Assembly (NCBI GenBank): GCA_012031415.1
Contig: JAAUTN010000036.1
Coordinates: 1-33,217 of the forward strand
DNA from: Leptolyngbyaceae cyanobacterium SM1_4_3
GTDB lineage: Bacteria > Cyanobacteriota > Cyanobacteriia > Elainellales > Elainellaceae
Length of the DNA stretch: 33,217 bases
Direction: 5' to 3'
Shown here: positions 25,483 through 33,217 of the stretch, in pieces
Layout of the letters: every line of letters begins with the position of its first letter
Numbering within the stretch: the first letter of the stretch is position 1
The notes under the pieces: generated by a model
Databases searched by the model: none
Told to the model about the DNA's origin: nothing
Seen by the model: the letters and a program-made list of their open reading frames with translations, nothing else
Translations under genes and position numbers: made by a program

Positions 25483-26943
25483 ATGAATCTGATTTGGGGG
25501 CACGCGGCTCATCGCAATCTTTTTGGACAGCGCGGCGTTTCGGGCTTAGCGAATGTAGACATCACACCAGAGTTTGCCGTCCGGTTGGGCGCGGCCTATG
25601 GCTCGACGCTCAAGCCCGGTTCTCATGTAACGGTTTCCCGCGACCAGCGCAGCATTTCTCGCATGGTGTCGCGATCGCTAATTGCTGGATTAATGTCTGT
25701 CGGCATCAACGTCCAAAACCTGGAAGCTACTGCAATTCCAGTTGCCCGTGCAGTCCTGCCCACGCTATCGGTTGCCGGGGGAATTCATGTGCGGGTTGGC
25801 TCTGATCGCTCTGACCACATCCTGATCGAATTTTTTGACGCAAAAGGGATCAACCTATCCAAAGGGCGAGAGAAGAAAATCGAAGGCGCTTACTTCAAAG
25901 AAGATTTTCGCCGAGCGCAGATTCAAGAAATTGGCAACGTCGTCTATCCCGGTCAAGTAATCGACATCTACAGCACTAGTTTTGAGCGCCACCTGAATGT
26001 GGAAGCCATTCGCAACAGCAACTCCAAAGTAGTGATCGATTACGTGTATGCGGTATCGGGTGCGGTTTTGCCCATTCTGCTAGGCAAGTTTGGCTGCGAT
26101 GCGGTCGTGCTGAATGCTAGCCTCAGCCCTAACGTTCCCTCGGTGGCAGATCGGGAAGTGCTGTTAAGCCAACTGGGGCACGTGGTAGAAGCGCTAAAAG
26201 CCAACCTGGGCGTACAAGTGGCTGCGAATGGTGAGCAGTTGATTTTGGTGGACGAGTCAGGCAGTGCTATTCGAGGTGAACCGCTAACGGCGCTGATGGT
26301 TCACATGATTTTGACAGAGCATCCCAGAGGCACGGTGGTTGTGCCTGTGAATGCCTCCAGCACCGTTGAGCAAATTGCCCGTCGCCATGACGGGAAGGTG
26401 ATTCGCACGAAGGCAAACCCAACGTCGCTAATGGAAGCTTGCCATACCAATAGCAATGTAGTTTTGGGCGGCAGCGGGGAAATGGGCTTTATCTTCCCGC
26501 AGCTACATCCCGGATTTGATGCGATGTTCTGCATTGCCAAGCTGATCGAAATGCTGACGCTGCGTGAGCAGGAAATGTTTGGGAACACGCCGCGCACGTT
26601 AGGACAAATTCGGGCGGAGTTGCCTCGCGTTTGCCACAAAACGATCACGGTGCGGTGTCCCTGGACGGCGAAAGGGGCTTTAATGCGGCATCTAGTTGAG
26701 ACTCATCCATCTGAGGATTTAGACCTGACTGATGGAGTGAAAATTCTCAACCCGCAACATGACAGTTGGGTGCTGGTGTTGCCGGATGCGGGTGAGCCGC
26801 TGGTGCATCTGTTTGTGGATAGCAGCGATCGCGGCTGGGTCGATGAAACCTTAAGAGAATATCGGGCCCAGGTGCAAGAGTTTGTTGATCATGAGCAGGG
26901 CACCGAGGAACCCCGGATCGATTGGGACAAGGTAGGTGTTTGA
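25483..26943 (+). CDS. Phosphomannomutase/phosphoglucomutase-like part of the same split gene
   Basis: This 486-residue frame resembles alpha-D-phosphohexomutases: FGQRGVSGLANVDITPEFAV, SRDQRSISRMVSRSLIAGLM, and a C-terminal mutase-like region. In active enzymes a TASHNP loop carries the phosphoserine. Here that place reads IHVRVGSDRSDHILIEFF. The metal loop DGDxDR is replaced by VDESGSAIRG. The domain is probably not a working mutase and may be structural or regulatory for the nucleotidyltransferase. It is normally fused to the preceding domain. As written, ATG 25483, two bases after the upstream stop, could allow translational reinitiation. A frame error at 25469-25471 is the likelier reason for the split. 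Confidence 0.83.
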   Translation: MNLIWGHAAHRNLFGQRGVSGLANVDITPEFAVRLGAAYGSTLKPGSHVTVSRDQRSISRMVSRSLIAGLMSVGINVQNLEATAIPVARAVLPTLSVAGGIHVRVGSDRSDHILIEFFDAKGINLSKGREKKIEGAYFKEDFRRAQIQEIGNVVYPGQVIDIYSTSFERHLNVEAIRNSNSKVVIDYVYAVSGAVLPILLGKFGCDAVVLNASLSPNVPSVADREVLLSQLGHVVEALKANLGVQVAANGEQLILVDESGSAIRGEPLTALMVHMILTEHPRGTVVVPVNASSTVEQIARRHDGKVIRTKANPTSLMEACHTNSNVVLGGSGEMGFIFPQLHPGFDAMFCIAKLIEMLTLREQEMFGNTPRTLGQIRAELPRVCHKTITVRCPWTAKGALMRHLVETHPSEDLDLTDGVKILNPQHDSWVLVLPDAGEPLVHLFVDSSDRGWVDETLREYRAQVQEFVDHEQGTEEPRIDWDKVGV

Positions 26944-27100
26944 ATATATTGAATATTGAGAGCGTTAACGCTGCTAACTTCACCTGTCAGATCTTATACT
27001 TATAGAACAATAGACCAAATGTACTATCCAAGATTAGAGCGTGCGATCGCTTTCAAAGATGCAATAAATCGCATTTCTACAAAACCAACGCGAAAAAATT

Positions 27101-27127
27101 ACCCCAAAAGATGCAAAGTTGGGGATT
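27101..27127 (+). terminator. Hairpin with T-tract upstream of ssb
   Basis: CCCCAA (27102-27107) pairs with TTGGGG (27119-27124) and is followed by ATTTTTAG. It resembles a short intrinsic terminator. It lies about 160 bases past the end of the mutase-like gene and 40 bases before the ssb start, so it may end the upstream transcript or be part of the ssb leader. Confidence 0.5.
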
Positions 27128-27167
27128 TTTAGATTAAAACTATTATTTGAGTTCAGGAGTGTTGGAG

Positions 27168-27667
27168 ATGAATAGCTGTATTTTGATGGCGGAAATTATT
27201 CAAGAACCCCAGCTTCGCTACACCTCAGACAATCAAACGCCAATTACCGAAATGATCGTTCAGTTTTCCGGACTGCGGGATGAGGACCCCCTGGCGACAA
27301 TGAAGGTAGTAGGCTGGGGCAATTTGGCGCAGGAAATTCAGGAGCGCTTTCATGAGGGCGATCGCGTCATTATCGAAGGTCGCCTGAGCATGAATACGCT
27401 CGATCGCCCCGAAGGATTCAAAGAAAAGCGAGCCGAACTGACTGCCCAAAAATTCACAGCGTTAGCGGAGATGTCGTCACCAGTACGCCTGCCAGCCCCG
27501 CCGCCAGTTCCTCAACCGCTGCCGCCGCCCCTGCCGCCCCTCGCAGTCAGCCGCCCGCTAAAACGGCAAGTCGCGCTGCCTCTGGCTCTACTGCATCAGA
27601 AACCAGTAAGGCTACGTCTTACTCTGCCCCCGCTGAGACAGCAGATTATGACGATATTCCGTTTTGA
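27168..27667 (+). pseudogene. ssb: Single-stranded DNA-binding protein, frameshifted
   Basis: Cyanobacterial SSB has an OB-fold (residues 1-105: MNSCILMAEIIQEPQLRYTS, VVGWGNLAQEIQERFHEGDR, IIEGRLSMNTLDRPEGF), a linker rich in Ala/Pro/Ser and a C-terminal acidic tip that binds partner proteins. After LTAQK the original frame goes off into a proline/arginine string ending at 27689. The next frame gives IHSV, an Ala/Ser/Pro linker and the exact SSB tip DYDDIPF at 27665-27667. One extra A in the run of five at 27448-27452 restores a 166-residue protein. AGGAG lies 8 bases before ATG 27168; the upstream TTG 27147 is less likely. SSB is essential, so a sequencing error is the best explanation. Confidence 0.85.
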
Positions 27668-27685
27668 GAGAACGGCAGAGAATGG

Positions 27686-30600
27686 TTAGCCTGCATTTCT
27701 CCTGCTTCTTGCTCCTGGGCGATCGCACAAATGCCGATCTTCCGGCTCAACTTTAGCGTTCGTCCGCAAGTAGTCGCGTATCCAGTCGCAGGCATAGGGA
27801 AGTTCGTCTAATTCAAGAATTTGCTCGACATCCCAAATTTTAACGGTTTGATCTTCTCCGCTGGAAGCGATCCACCGACCATCTGGGCTAAATCTGACAT
27901 CCCAAATTCCGCCTTTGTGCCCTTTGATTATGGTGATCCTGCTGCTGTCATACCAGAGTTCGAGGTTGCCTGTTGCGCCACCCGCAGCCAACATTTTACC
28001 GTCTGGGCTGAAATGCACTGAAGTCATTCCCAAACTGCCTCCGTGCAGAGTTGCCAGCACTGTCCCGTTTTGTCGCCATAATTGAATGGTGTCATCCAAA
28101 CTGGCTGTTGCTAGCCTTTTTCCATTGGGGCTGATGGCGACTTCCCAAATTCCGCTGCGATTTCTGCGAAAGACTCTTAAAGGTTGACCTGTTAAACTCC
28201 ATTGTCTAGCCGTGCCGTCTTCACTAGAAGAGACTAGAGATTGCCCATCGGGGCTAAAATCTACGTCGTAAACCCTCGCCTGATGCCCTTCTAAAGTTCT
28301 TAGCAAACTGCCGTCTGGCTTCCATAGTTTTACCGTTTTGTCATCGCTGGCAGACGCAAAAATTTGCCTCTCTGGGTTAAATGTAACGTCCCAAATTCCG
28401 GCAGTGTGACCTGTCAGAGTATCGAGCAGAGTGCCGTCTAGCCGCCAAATTTTGATCGTCTTGTCTGCACTGGCAGAGGCTAAAACGGGTTCATCGGTGC
28501 CCCAATTCATTCCAGAAATAAACGAGATTCCGCGAACCCCAGCCCGATGACCGTCAAAAGACCTGACCCACGTACCGTCCCTTGCCCAAAGTTTGAAACT
28601 ACCGTCCGTGCTGGCTGAGGCAAGCATTTGACTATCAGGGCTGAAATCTAGATCCCAGATTGCGCCACGATGCCCCCGCAAAACTTGAACAAAATGGCTG
28701 GTCGAATTCCATAAGCGGGCTGTATTGTCATCGCTTGCTGAAACAATAGTTGAGCTATTGGGTAGAAAGGCGACGCTGCGAACCGCCGATAAATGTCCCC
28801 TAAATGTGTTAAGCAGGGTACCTTCCAGGTTCCACAGCTTGATGGTTTGGTCGCCGCTGACCGAGGCGATCGCCCCCCCATCGTCACGCACTGCCACCTC
28901 AAACACCTCCCCCCGGTGCCCTTCTAATGTCTTAAGCAGGGTGCCGTCGAGATCCCACAGTTTGACGGTTTGATCGCTACTCGCTGAGACGAGCATAGGC
29001 TGCTGAGTCCCGTCAGTAGACCGAAATAGAGCAAATTTAACATCCCAAACCGCAGCTAAATGCCCCTTGAGCGTGTTGAGCAGGGTGCCATCTAAAGTCT
29101 TCCACAGTTTGATCGTCTGATCCTGGCTGCTAGAGGCTAGCAAACGACCATCGGGGCTAAACGCAACGCCCCAAACACCGCCACGATGTCCCTCAAACGT
29201 TTGGAGTAGCGCTCCCTGAAGACTCCAAAGGCAAATTTTGCCGTCTTCGCCAGCCGAAGCAAACTTTTGACCGTCAGGGCTAGGGACAAGACCCCAAATG
29301 GCGGTTCTGTGAGCTTGAAAGCGATTGAGTAGCCGCCCTTCACGGCTCCAGAGATAAATTTGACCGTCTAAGCTGGATGAAATGAGCCACTGACTATCTG
29401 GGCTAAAAGTGAGTGCGTGAACCGTCGTACTGTGGCTGAGGGTGTGTAGCAGGGTGCCATCTGGTCGCCAAAGTTTAACGGTTTGGTCGTTGCTGCCTGT
29501 GGCAATCATTTGTCCATCGGGGCTAGTTTCAACCGCCAACACCCAACCCTGATGCCCTGATAGACGGTTAAACTCTGCGGTTCCGTAGATTGCTTGCTGC
29601 AATTCTCCTTCAACCTGAGATTGCAACAATGGGCTAAATTGACCTGAACGATCCAGTGCGCGTTTTGCTCTAACGGCCGTCACGAGCGCATCCAGGTTTT
29701 GATCGGAAGCAAATAGGGCAGCGGCGGAAGTGGCGATCGCCCTGACCCGACTCAGTGCCGTTTGCTGATATTGATGATAGGCAGTTAGCCCCAGGCAGAT
29801 GGCGATCGCCAGCGCAGCACTAACCAAGATGAGCAACAACCGCTGTCGCGCAGTGTTTCTTGTTGCGTCTGCCAGTCGTCGCTGCACTTCTTGCAATCGT
29901 TCGGCTTCCAGTTTTGCTTCTACTTCACGTCGATCTTGCTCCTGACTAGCCGTCAAAAACTGATAGTCCTGGTTGCTCAAGTTTTTGTGGTGTGACCACT
30001 CCAGCGCCTCTAGAAGAGCCTGCCCGCGCAGCAGTCGAGAAGCGTCTTGTTGCGCCGAACTAATCCAGTCTTCTAATGCTTGCGAATAGGGACGAAGGGC
30101 ATTGAACTGCTGGTAAAGCCAGTCCAGGTTAAAAACCTCCTGGTAAATTCGATTTTTTATCCGTAAGTAGTTTTGCTGCTTTTCGACCAGTCCCGATAGC
30201 AACAGTTCACTTTCTTCGGGGTTGTTATCAATCGGAAGAGGACTCAGACTACATAAGTCTTTGGTTGAAGGAATGAGAGCAGCAGTTTCTGCATCAAGTT
30301 GATCCGTTTTGGTTTTTTGTTTCTCTTGCTCCAGGTTAGAGGCGTTCAAAATTTGCCAGTACAGCCCCAACACTCGACGGGCTTGGGGCCTGTCTTTTAG
30401 CAGGCGATCGCGAATCGTTCGCAGATGTTCTGGCTCGTCCTGTGCTTCCCAGTTATCAATGATGTGAGCATAAACCAGGTCTTTTACCCAAAGAACCTCA
30501 TCACCGGGGGAAAGGAAAAGCAGTCCATTGTCATGCTTATGGTGAGCCATTAAAGCCGACTGACAGAGTTTTTGGGTGAGAAAAGGTTGCCCTCCAGTCC

Positions 30601-31318
30601 AATATAAAATTTGCTTCAAAACTGATCGAGGAGTGCTAACCACTCTGTTTAGCCCGACAACAAGCCGCATTGCTTCTTGCAGTTGAAATCCTTTTAGCTC
30701 AATGGCGCGACCAATATTAAATGGTGTTCGTGTTTTGTCGGTAATCAAGTCTGAAGGGGTTGCTACACCCAACAGCGCAAAGCTGAGCCGCTTAAAGGCA
30801 GGCTGTTCGGCTCGTTTGTTATAGCAAGCCCGGATGAATGCAAAAAAATCGTCAGTTGGAAACTTCAAGCTTAAAACACTGTCTATTTCATCAATGAAAA
30901 TCACAATATTAAGATCGATCGCCTGCAACAGAACGGTTTCAACAAACTCACTGAGGCGTTGAACGGGAGAAAGGTGAGTGCGATCGCGCCACCAAATACG
31001 CAAATCTATTTGAAGCTGAAAACTGCTGACTAGAGAACCCACAATGGATGCGTACCACTGATCTAGTGTCACCTGTTGAATGCCAATCGCCGTCAGGTCA
31101 ACCGCTCCACAGCAAACGCCCACAGCCCGCAGGCGACGAATGGTTTGCACTCGCAGGGAAGATTTGCCCATCTGTCGAGCGTTGAGGATGTAGCAAAACT
31201 CACCTTCAAGTAGCGCTTGATATAGCTCTCTATCAGCAGCCCGCCAGATATAGCTGGGTGCATTTGGGGAAAGCGCTCCTCCTACTTGGAATTGAAAAGT
31301 TGGACGCACAGTAGACAT
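27686..31318 (-). CDS. AAA-like ATPase with WD40 repeats
   Basis: This 1210-residue protein begins with an AAA_35-like P-loop domain: Walker A NARQMGKSS (46-54), Walker B IVIFIDEID (about 138-146) and GGQPFLTQKL near 255. A helical region follows and ends in an ALEWSHHKNLSNQDYQFL segment. Then come a coiled coil, one membrane helix (about 491-509, LLLILVSAALAIAICLGLTA) and 14 WD40 repeats (about 585-1165), enough for two seven-bladed propellers, each with GHxxxVWDVxFSPDG and SxDxTVKLW motifs. The end has a CDWIRDYLRTN segment seen in many cyanobacterial WD40 proteins. It probably senses or binds something through the propellers and signals through the ATPase, but no function is established. 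The gene lies 18 bases downstream of a second AAA-like gene. Confidence 0.85.
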   Translation of the reverse strand: MSTVRPTFQFQVGGALSPNAPSYIWRAADRELYQALLEGEFCYILNARQMGKSSLRVQTIRRLRAVGVCCGAVDLTAIGIQQVTLDQWYASIVGSLVSSFQLQIDLRIWWRDRTHLSPVQRLSEFVETVLLQAIDLNIVIFIDEIDSVLSLKFPTDDFFAFIRACYNKRAEQPAFKRLSFALLGVATPSDLITDKTRTPFNIGRAIELKGFQLQEAMRLVVGLNRVVSTPRSVLKQILYWTGGQPFLTQKLCQSALMAHHKHDNGLLFLSPGDEVLWVKDLVYAHIIDNWEAQDEPEHLRTIRDRLLKDRPQARRVLGLYWQILNASNLEQEKQKTKTDQLDAETAALIPSTKDLCSLSPLPIDNNPEESELLLSGLVEKQQNYLRIKNRIYQEVFNLDWLYQQFNALRPYSQALEDWISSAQQDASRLLRGQALLEALEWSHHKNLSNQDYQFLTASQEQDRREVEAKLEAERLQEVQRRLADATRNTARQRLLLILVSAALAIAICLGLTAYHQYQQTALSRVRAIATSAAALFASDQNLDALVTAVRAKRALDRSGQFSPLLQSQVEGELQQAIYGTAEFNRLSGHQGWVLAVETSPDGQMIATGSNDQTVKLWRPDGTLLHTLSHSTTVHALTFSPDSQWLISSSLDGQIYLWSREGRLLNRFQAHRTAIWGLVPSPDGQKFASAGEDGKICLWSLQGALLQTFEGHRGGVWGVAFSPDGRLLASSSQDQTIKLWKTLDGTLLNTLKGHLAAVWDVKFALFRSTDGTQQPMLVSASSDQTVKLWDLDGTLLKTLEGHRGEVFEVAVRDDGGAIASVSGDQTIKLWNLEGTLLNTFRGHLSAVRSVAFLPNSSTIVSASDDNTARLWNSTSHFVQVLRGHRGAIWDLDFSPDSQMLASASTDGSFKLWARDGTWVRSFDGHRAGVRGISFISGMNWGTDEPVLASASADKTIKIWRLDGTLLDTLTGHTAGIWDVTFNPERQIFASASDDKTVKLWKPDGSLLRTLEGHQARVYDVDFSPDGQSLVSSSEDGTARQWSLTGQPLRVFRRNRSGIWEVAISPNGKRLATASLDDTIQLWRQNGTVLATLHGGSLGMTSVHFSPDGKMLAAGGATGNLELWYDSSRITIIKGHKGGIWDVRFSPDGRWIASSGEDQTVKIWDVEQILELDELPYACDWIRDYLRTNAKVEPEDRHLCDRPGARSRRNAG

Positions 31319-31336
31319 AGTGTGTGCAGCGCTGCA

Positions 31337-32659
31337 TCAGGTAATCGCTAAAGCTAGCTTAAAATATCGAGCATACAGTTCACATCTGGGCGAAACCCTT
31401 TGATTTTGCACCCGCACCACCCCTAAGTTCTGTAGCTTCAATGCCTGGATCGGCTCTACCTCAAGCGGTGAAGGAGATAGGACAACACGCTGCAAGTCTG
31501 CTAAGAGTTCTGGATATCGCTTAAGCCGCCATAGCTGCTGTTGCAAGTGACTTCCATAAATGCCGTCTTCGGCGATCGCGGTCTTAATTAACTCATCTAG
31601 CGTAACTTCTTCATTGCTCAAATGATATAGCGCCAGCTGAATCAGATAAGGATTGCCACCTACCAGCGCCATCAATTGTTCAATCTCACCCGCCTTCCAT
31701 CTCAGACCGTGCCGCTCGGACAAATCTTGCACCTGCTTAGGCGTAAATTCTGGCAACTCAACCGATAGCCCAACGTTAAAAGGAGACTGATTTACCGGGA
31801 GCGAAATGCAAACCTCTGTAGAATGCACAATGATAATTCGCAGCTTTTGCCAGAGGACACTGCCACCGTCCCCATACCTGCTCTTTTCATACCAGGCTCT
31901 CAGCAACCCCAGGAAGTCAGCGGTAATCTCAGGATAATGGAACACTTCATCAACCTCGTCTAGCGCCAAGACAAGATCGCTATCAATTTCTTTGAGGAGA
32001 TAATTCTCAAAATAATGAGTTGCATTGTAGTTGCTGCCAAAAATATCGTCCCAATATTCTGATATGCGTTTGGGTAAACCGAGTTGAGAAGAGGCGATCG
32101 CGCAAAGCCACCGAAGAAGCCGATCTAGCTCTAGAAAAACTTGAGTATCAGCAAGCTGAAAACTCAGCGTCACAGTACGGATATTTTGCTCCCTTGCCTG
32201 TTGCAACACTCTAGCCATCAGAGAAGTTTTGCCCATTTGCTTAGGTGCTTTAATCCGAATCAGCGCTCCTGGTTGCACAATTGCCTCATAGCAAAGTGAC
32301 TCTACGGGCGGTCGCTCCACATACAGCAGAGAATCCAAAGGAATTTGCCCGCCGAGTACAATCCTTTCCCGATTGACAAGGGGTAAAGAATCGATTGTCT
32401 CTGCATAATCGCTATCGATTAGGGTTAAATTGAAAGACTTAAAGAAGGACTCTAGAGTTTGCTTATCAACAGGAAACTTACGTCGCTGTACTTTAGTAAT
32501 TGTATTCGAGCTTAAATGAGTAATCTTACTCAGTTCTTCCAAAGTGTAAAGTTCCCCTGCATTCCCCTGCATCTCCATCTTTCGCTTAGCTTGCTGTAAG
32601 CGCTGCCACCCTTGACCTGAAATAATAACGCCACGCTTACGTTTGGAAGGGGTTTTCAT
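31337..32659 (-). CDS. AAA-like ATPase with N-terminal helix-turn-helix-like domain
   Basis: This 440-residue protein starts with a basic N-terminus and a region like those on many cyanobacterial regulators (VIISGQGWQRLQQAKRK, LYTLEELSKITHLSSNTITK, VDKQTLESFFKSFNL, about 10-85) that looks like a helix-turn-helix. The rest is an AAA_35-like P-loop domain: Walker A APKQMGKTS (138-146), Walker B LVLALDEVDEVF (229-240), a sensor-like IIIVHSTEVCISLP and GGNPYLIQLALYHLS. It lacks WD40 repeats. It may be a switch NTPase that binds DNA. The WD40 gene begins 18 bases after its stop, in the same direction, so the two are probably one operon. ATG 32659 is the start. Confidence 0.82.
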   Translation of the reverse strand: MKTPSKRKRGVIISGQGWQRLQQAKRKMEMQGNAGELYTLEELSKITHLSSNTITKVQRRKFPVDKQTLESFFKSFNLTLIDSDYAETIDSLPLVNRERIVLGGQIPLDSLLYVERPPVESLCYEAIVQPGALIRIKAPKQMGKTSLMARVLQQAREQNIRTVTLSFQLADTQVFLELDRLLRWLCAIASSQLGLPKRISEYWDDIFGSNYNATHYFENYLLKEIDSDLVLALDEVDEVFHYPEITADFLGLLRAWYEKSRYGDGGSVLWQKLRIIIVHSTEVCISLPVNQSPFNVGLSVELPEFTPKQVQDLSERHGLRWKAGEIEQLMALVGGNPYLIQLALYHLSNEEVTLDELIKTAIAEDGIYGSHLQQQLWRLKRYPELLADLQRVVLSPSPLEVEPIQALKLQNLGVVRVQNQRVSPRCELYARYFKLALAIT

Positions 32660-32768
32660 CGTAGTGCAATTCGACTTTCTTAGCTAAAAAGAAGTTTTAC
32701 GCTCAGTTATAAACAAGAGTTAGGAGCATTGCTTACCACTATTAAAAGTTTTTGTGTTTTAAGCAGTT

Positions 32769-33185
32769 CTAGCCACAAAGCTCTGCAAAGAAGTATCGCA
32801 TTGACCGAGCATAGGGATATAGAATTTGAATCTGTTCTGGTTGCATCCGAGCTATGAGTTCTTCAATCAACAGTTGAGTACCCTGGTTGACTAGCTCCCA
32901 GGTTACGTCAATAGCTGGAAAAACCATGACACATAGGGGAACTAATTCTTCTTCTATCGATGCTACACTGCCCTCAAGAATGCAGAGCAAGAGATATCCT
33001 TGAAACATCTGAATATCTCTAATCGTGGACGCAGTAACGCCTGGTTCATTCAGTCCTCCACGCCGACTTTGGTGATTAGGATTAAGCTGTACCATACCGC
33101 GAAAAACCGTTTTCGCAATATCTTTACTCTGAGGCAACATTTGTCGAACTAACTCCAAATAGGGCGATTCTACTGAGTGTTCCAT
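32769..33185 (-). CDS. Unrecognised protein, may continue past the right edge
   Basis: This 138-residue frame from ATG 33185 is mostly predicted helical, with a hydrophobic middle (IRDIQMFQGYLLLCILEGSV, VPLCVMVFPAIDVTWELVNQ) and no clear signal peptide, Walker motif or known domain. I do not recognise a family. The same frame stays open to the right edge (IPWKRICDAAMEHS), and the upstream part reads as plausible coding sequence, so the start may be outside the window and the gene partial. It precedes the two AAA-like genes on the same strand, with a 109-base gap that probably holds a promoter for the downstream pair. Confidence 0.55.
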   Translation of the reverse strand: MEHSVESPYLELVRQMLPQSKDIAKTVFRGMVQLNPNHQSRRGGLNEPGVTASTIRDIQMFQGYLLLCILEGSVASIEEELVPLCVMVFPAIDVTWELVNQGTQLLIEELIARMQPEQIQILYPYARSMRYFFAELCG

Positions 33186-33217
33186 TGCGGCATCACAAAT
33201 ACGTTTCCAGGGAATAC

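Overview
This window looks like cyanobacterial chromosome. The octamer GCGATCGC (HIP1) recurs throughout. The gene set is typical of the phylum: ccmP for a beta-carboxysome shell protein, an SpkB-type kinase, an NDH-2 oxidoreductase, NADP-isocitrate dehydrogenase, DUF3493 and TIGR02587/TIGR02588 genes, a nucleotidyltransferase fused to a phosphomannomutase-like domain, a cyanobacterial-type SSB, SLH-domain and pentapeptide-repeat proteins, and AAA-like/WD40 proteins. Dispersed repeats of familiar cyanobacterial type also occur: palindromes of the GTAGGGTGCGTTA class and heptanucleotide tandem repeats. I cannot name the species.

Layout. 1-1640: the C-terminal part of an RTX-like protein on the minus strand, with no canonical start and a long inverted repeat just downstream. 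1641-4338, plus strand: DUF3891, a tiny acidic lipoprotein, and the TIGR02587/TIGR02588 pair. 4457-5121, minus: a Ycf29/Rre1-like response regulator. 5405-6835: icd. 6968-8305, minus: an NAD(P)-binding/CIA30 protein, divergent from an NDH-2-type dehydrogenase plus DoxX pair (8504-10247). 10612-11952: rsmB. 11971-12198: a 21-bp (seven-codon) degenerate tandem repeat. 12370-13866: ccmP followed by a pentapeptide-repeat protein. 14206-15906: an exported beta-helix/SLH protein. 16164-18176, minus: DUF3493 and an SpkB-like kinase. 18531-22224, plus: pheT, a YciI-like protein and a Uma2-family protein. 22197-24047, minus: cobK, a methyltransferase and a 60-residue membrane protein. 24371-27667, plus: the sugar-nucleotide enzyme and ssb. 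27686-33217, minus: two adjacent AAA-like ATPase genes, one with 14 WD40 repeats, and an unrecognised gene that may run off the right edge.

A cross-cutting observation is that five conserved genes (TIGR02587, the response regulator, cobK, the mannose-1-phosphate guanylyltransferase-like gene, ssb) are each broken by a single missing base, and each missing base would lengthen a run of identical bases. Restoring one base restores expected family sequence in every case, for example the LuxR-type HTH and the SSB tail DYDDIPF. Homopolymer undercalling in the assembly is a more likely cause than five independent mutations, and the genes are best read as intact until checked.

The most system-like region is the right end, where a predicted DNA-binding AAA-like ATPase, an AAA-like/transmembrane/WD40 protein and a small unknown protein lie in one orientation. 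They could form a signalling or stress-response module, but the sequence alone does not establish a function. No tRNA, rRNA, CRISPR array or complete insertion sequence was recognised.
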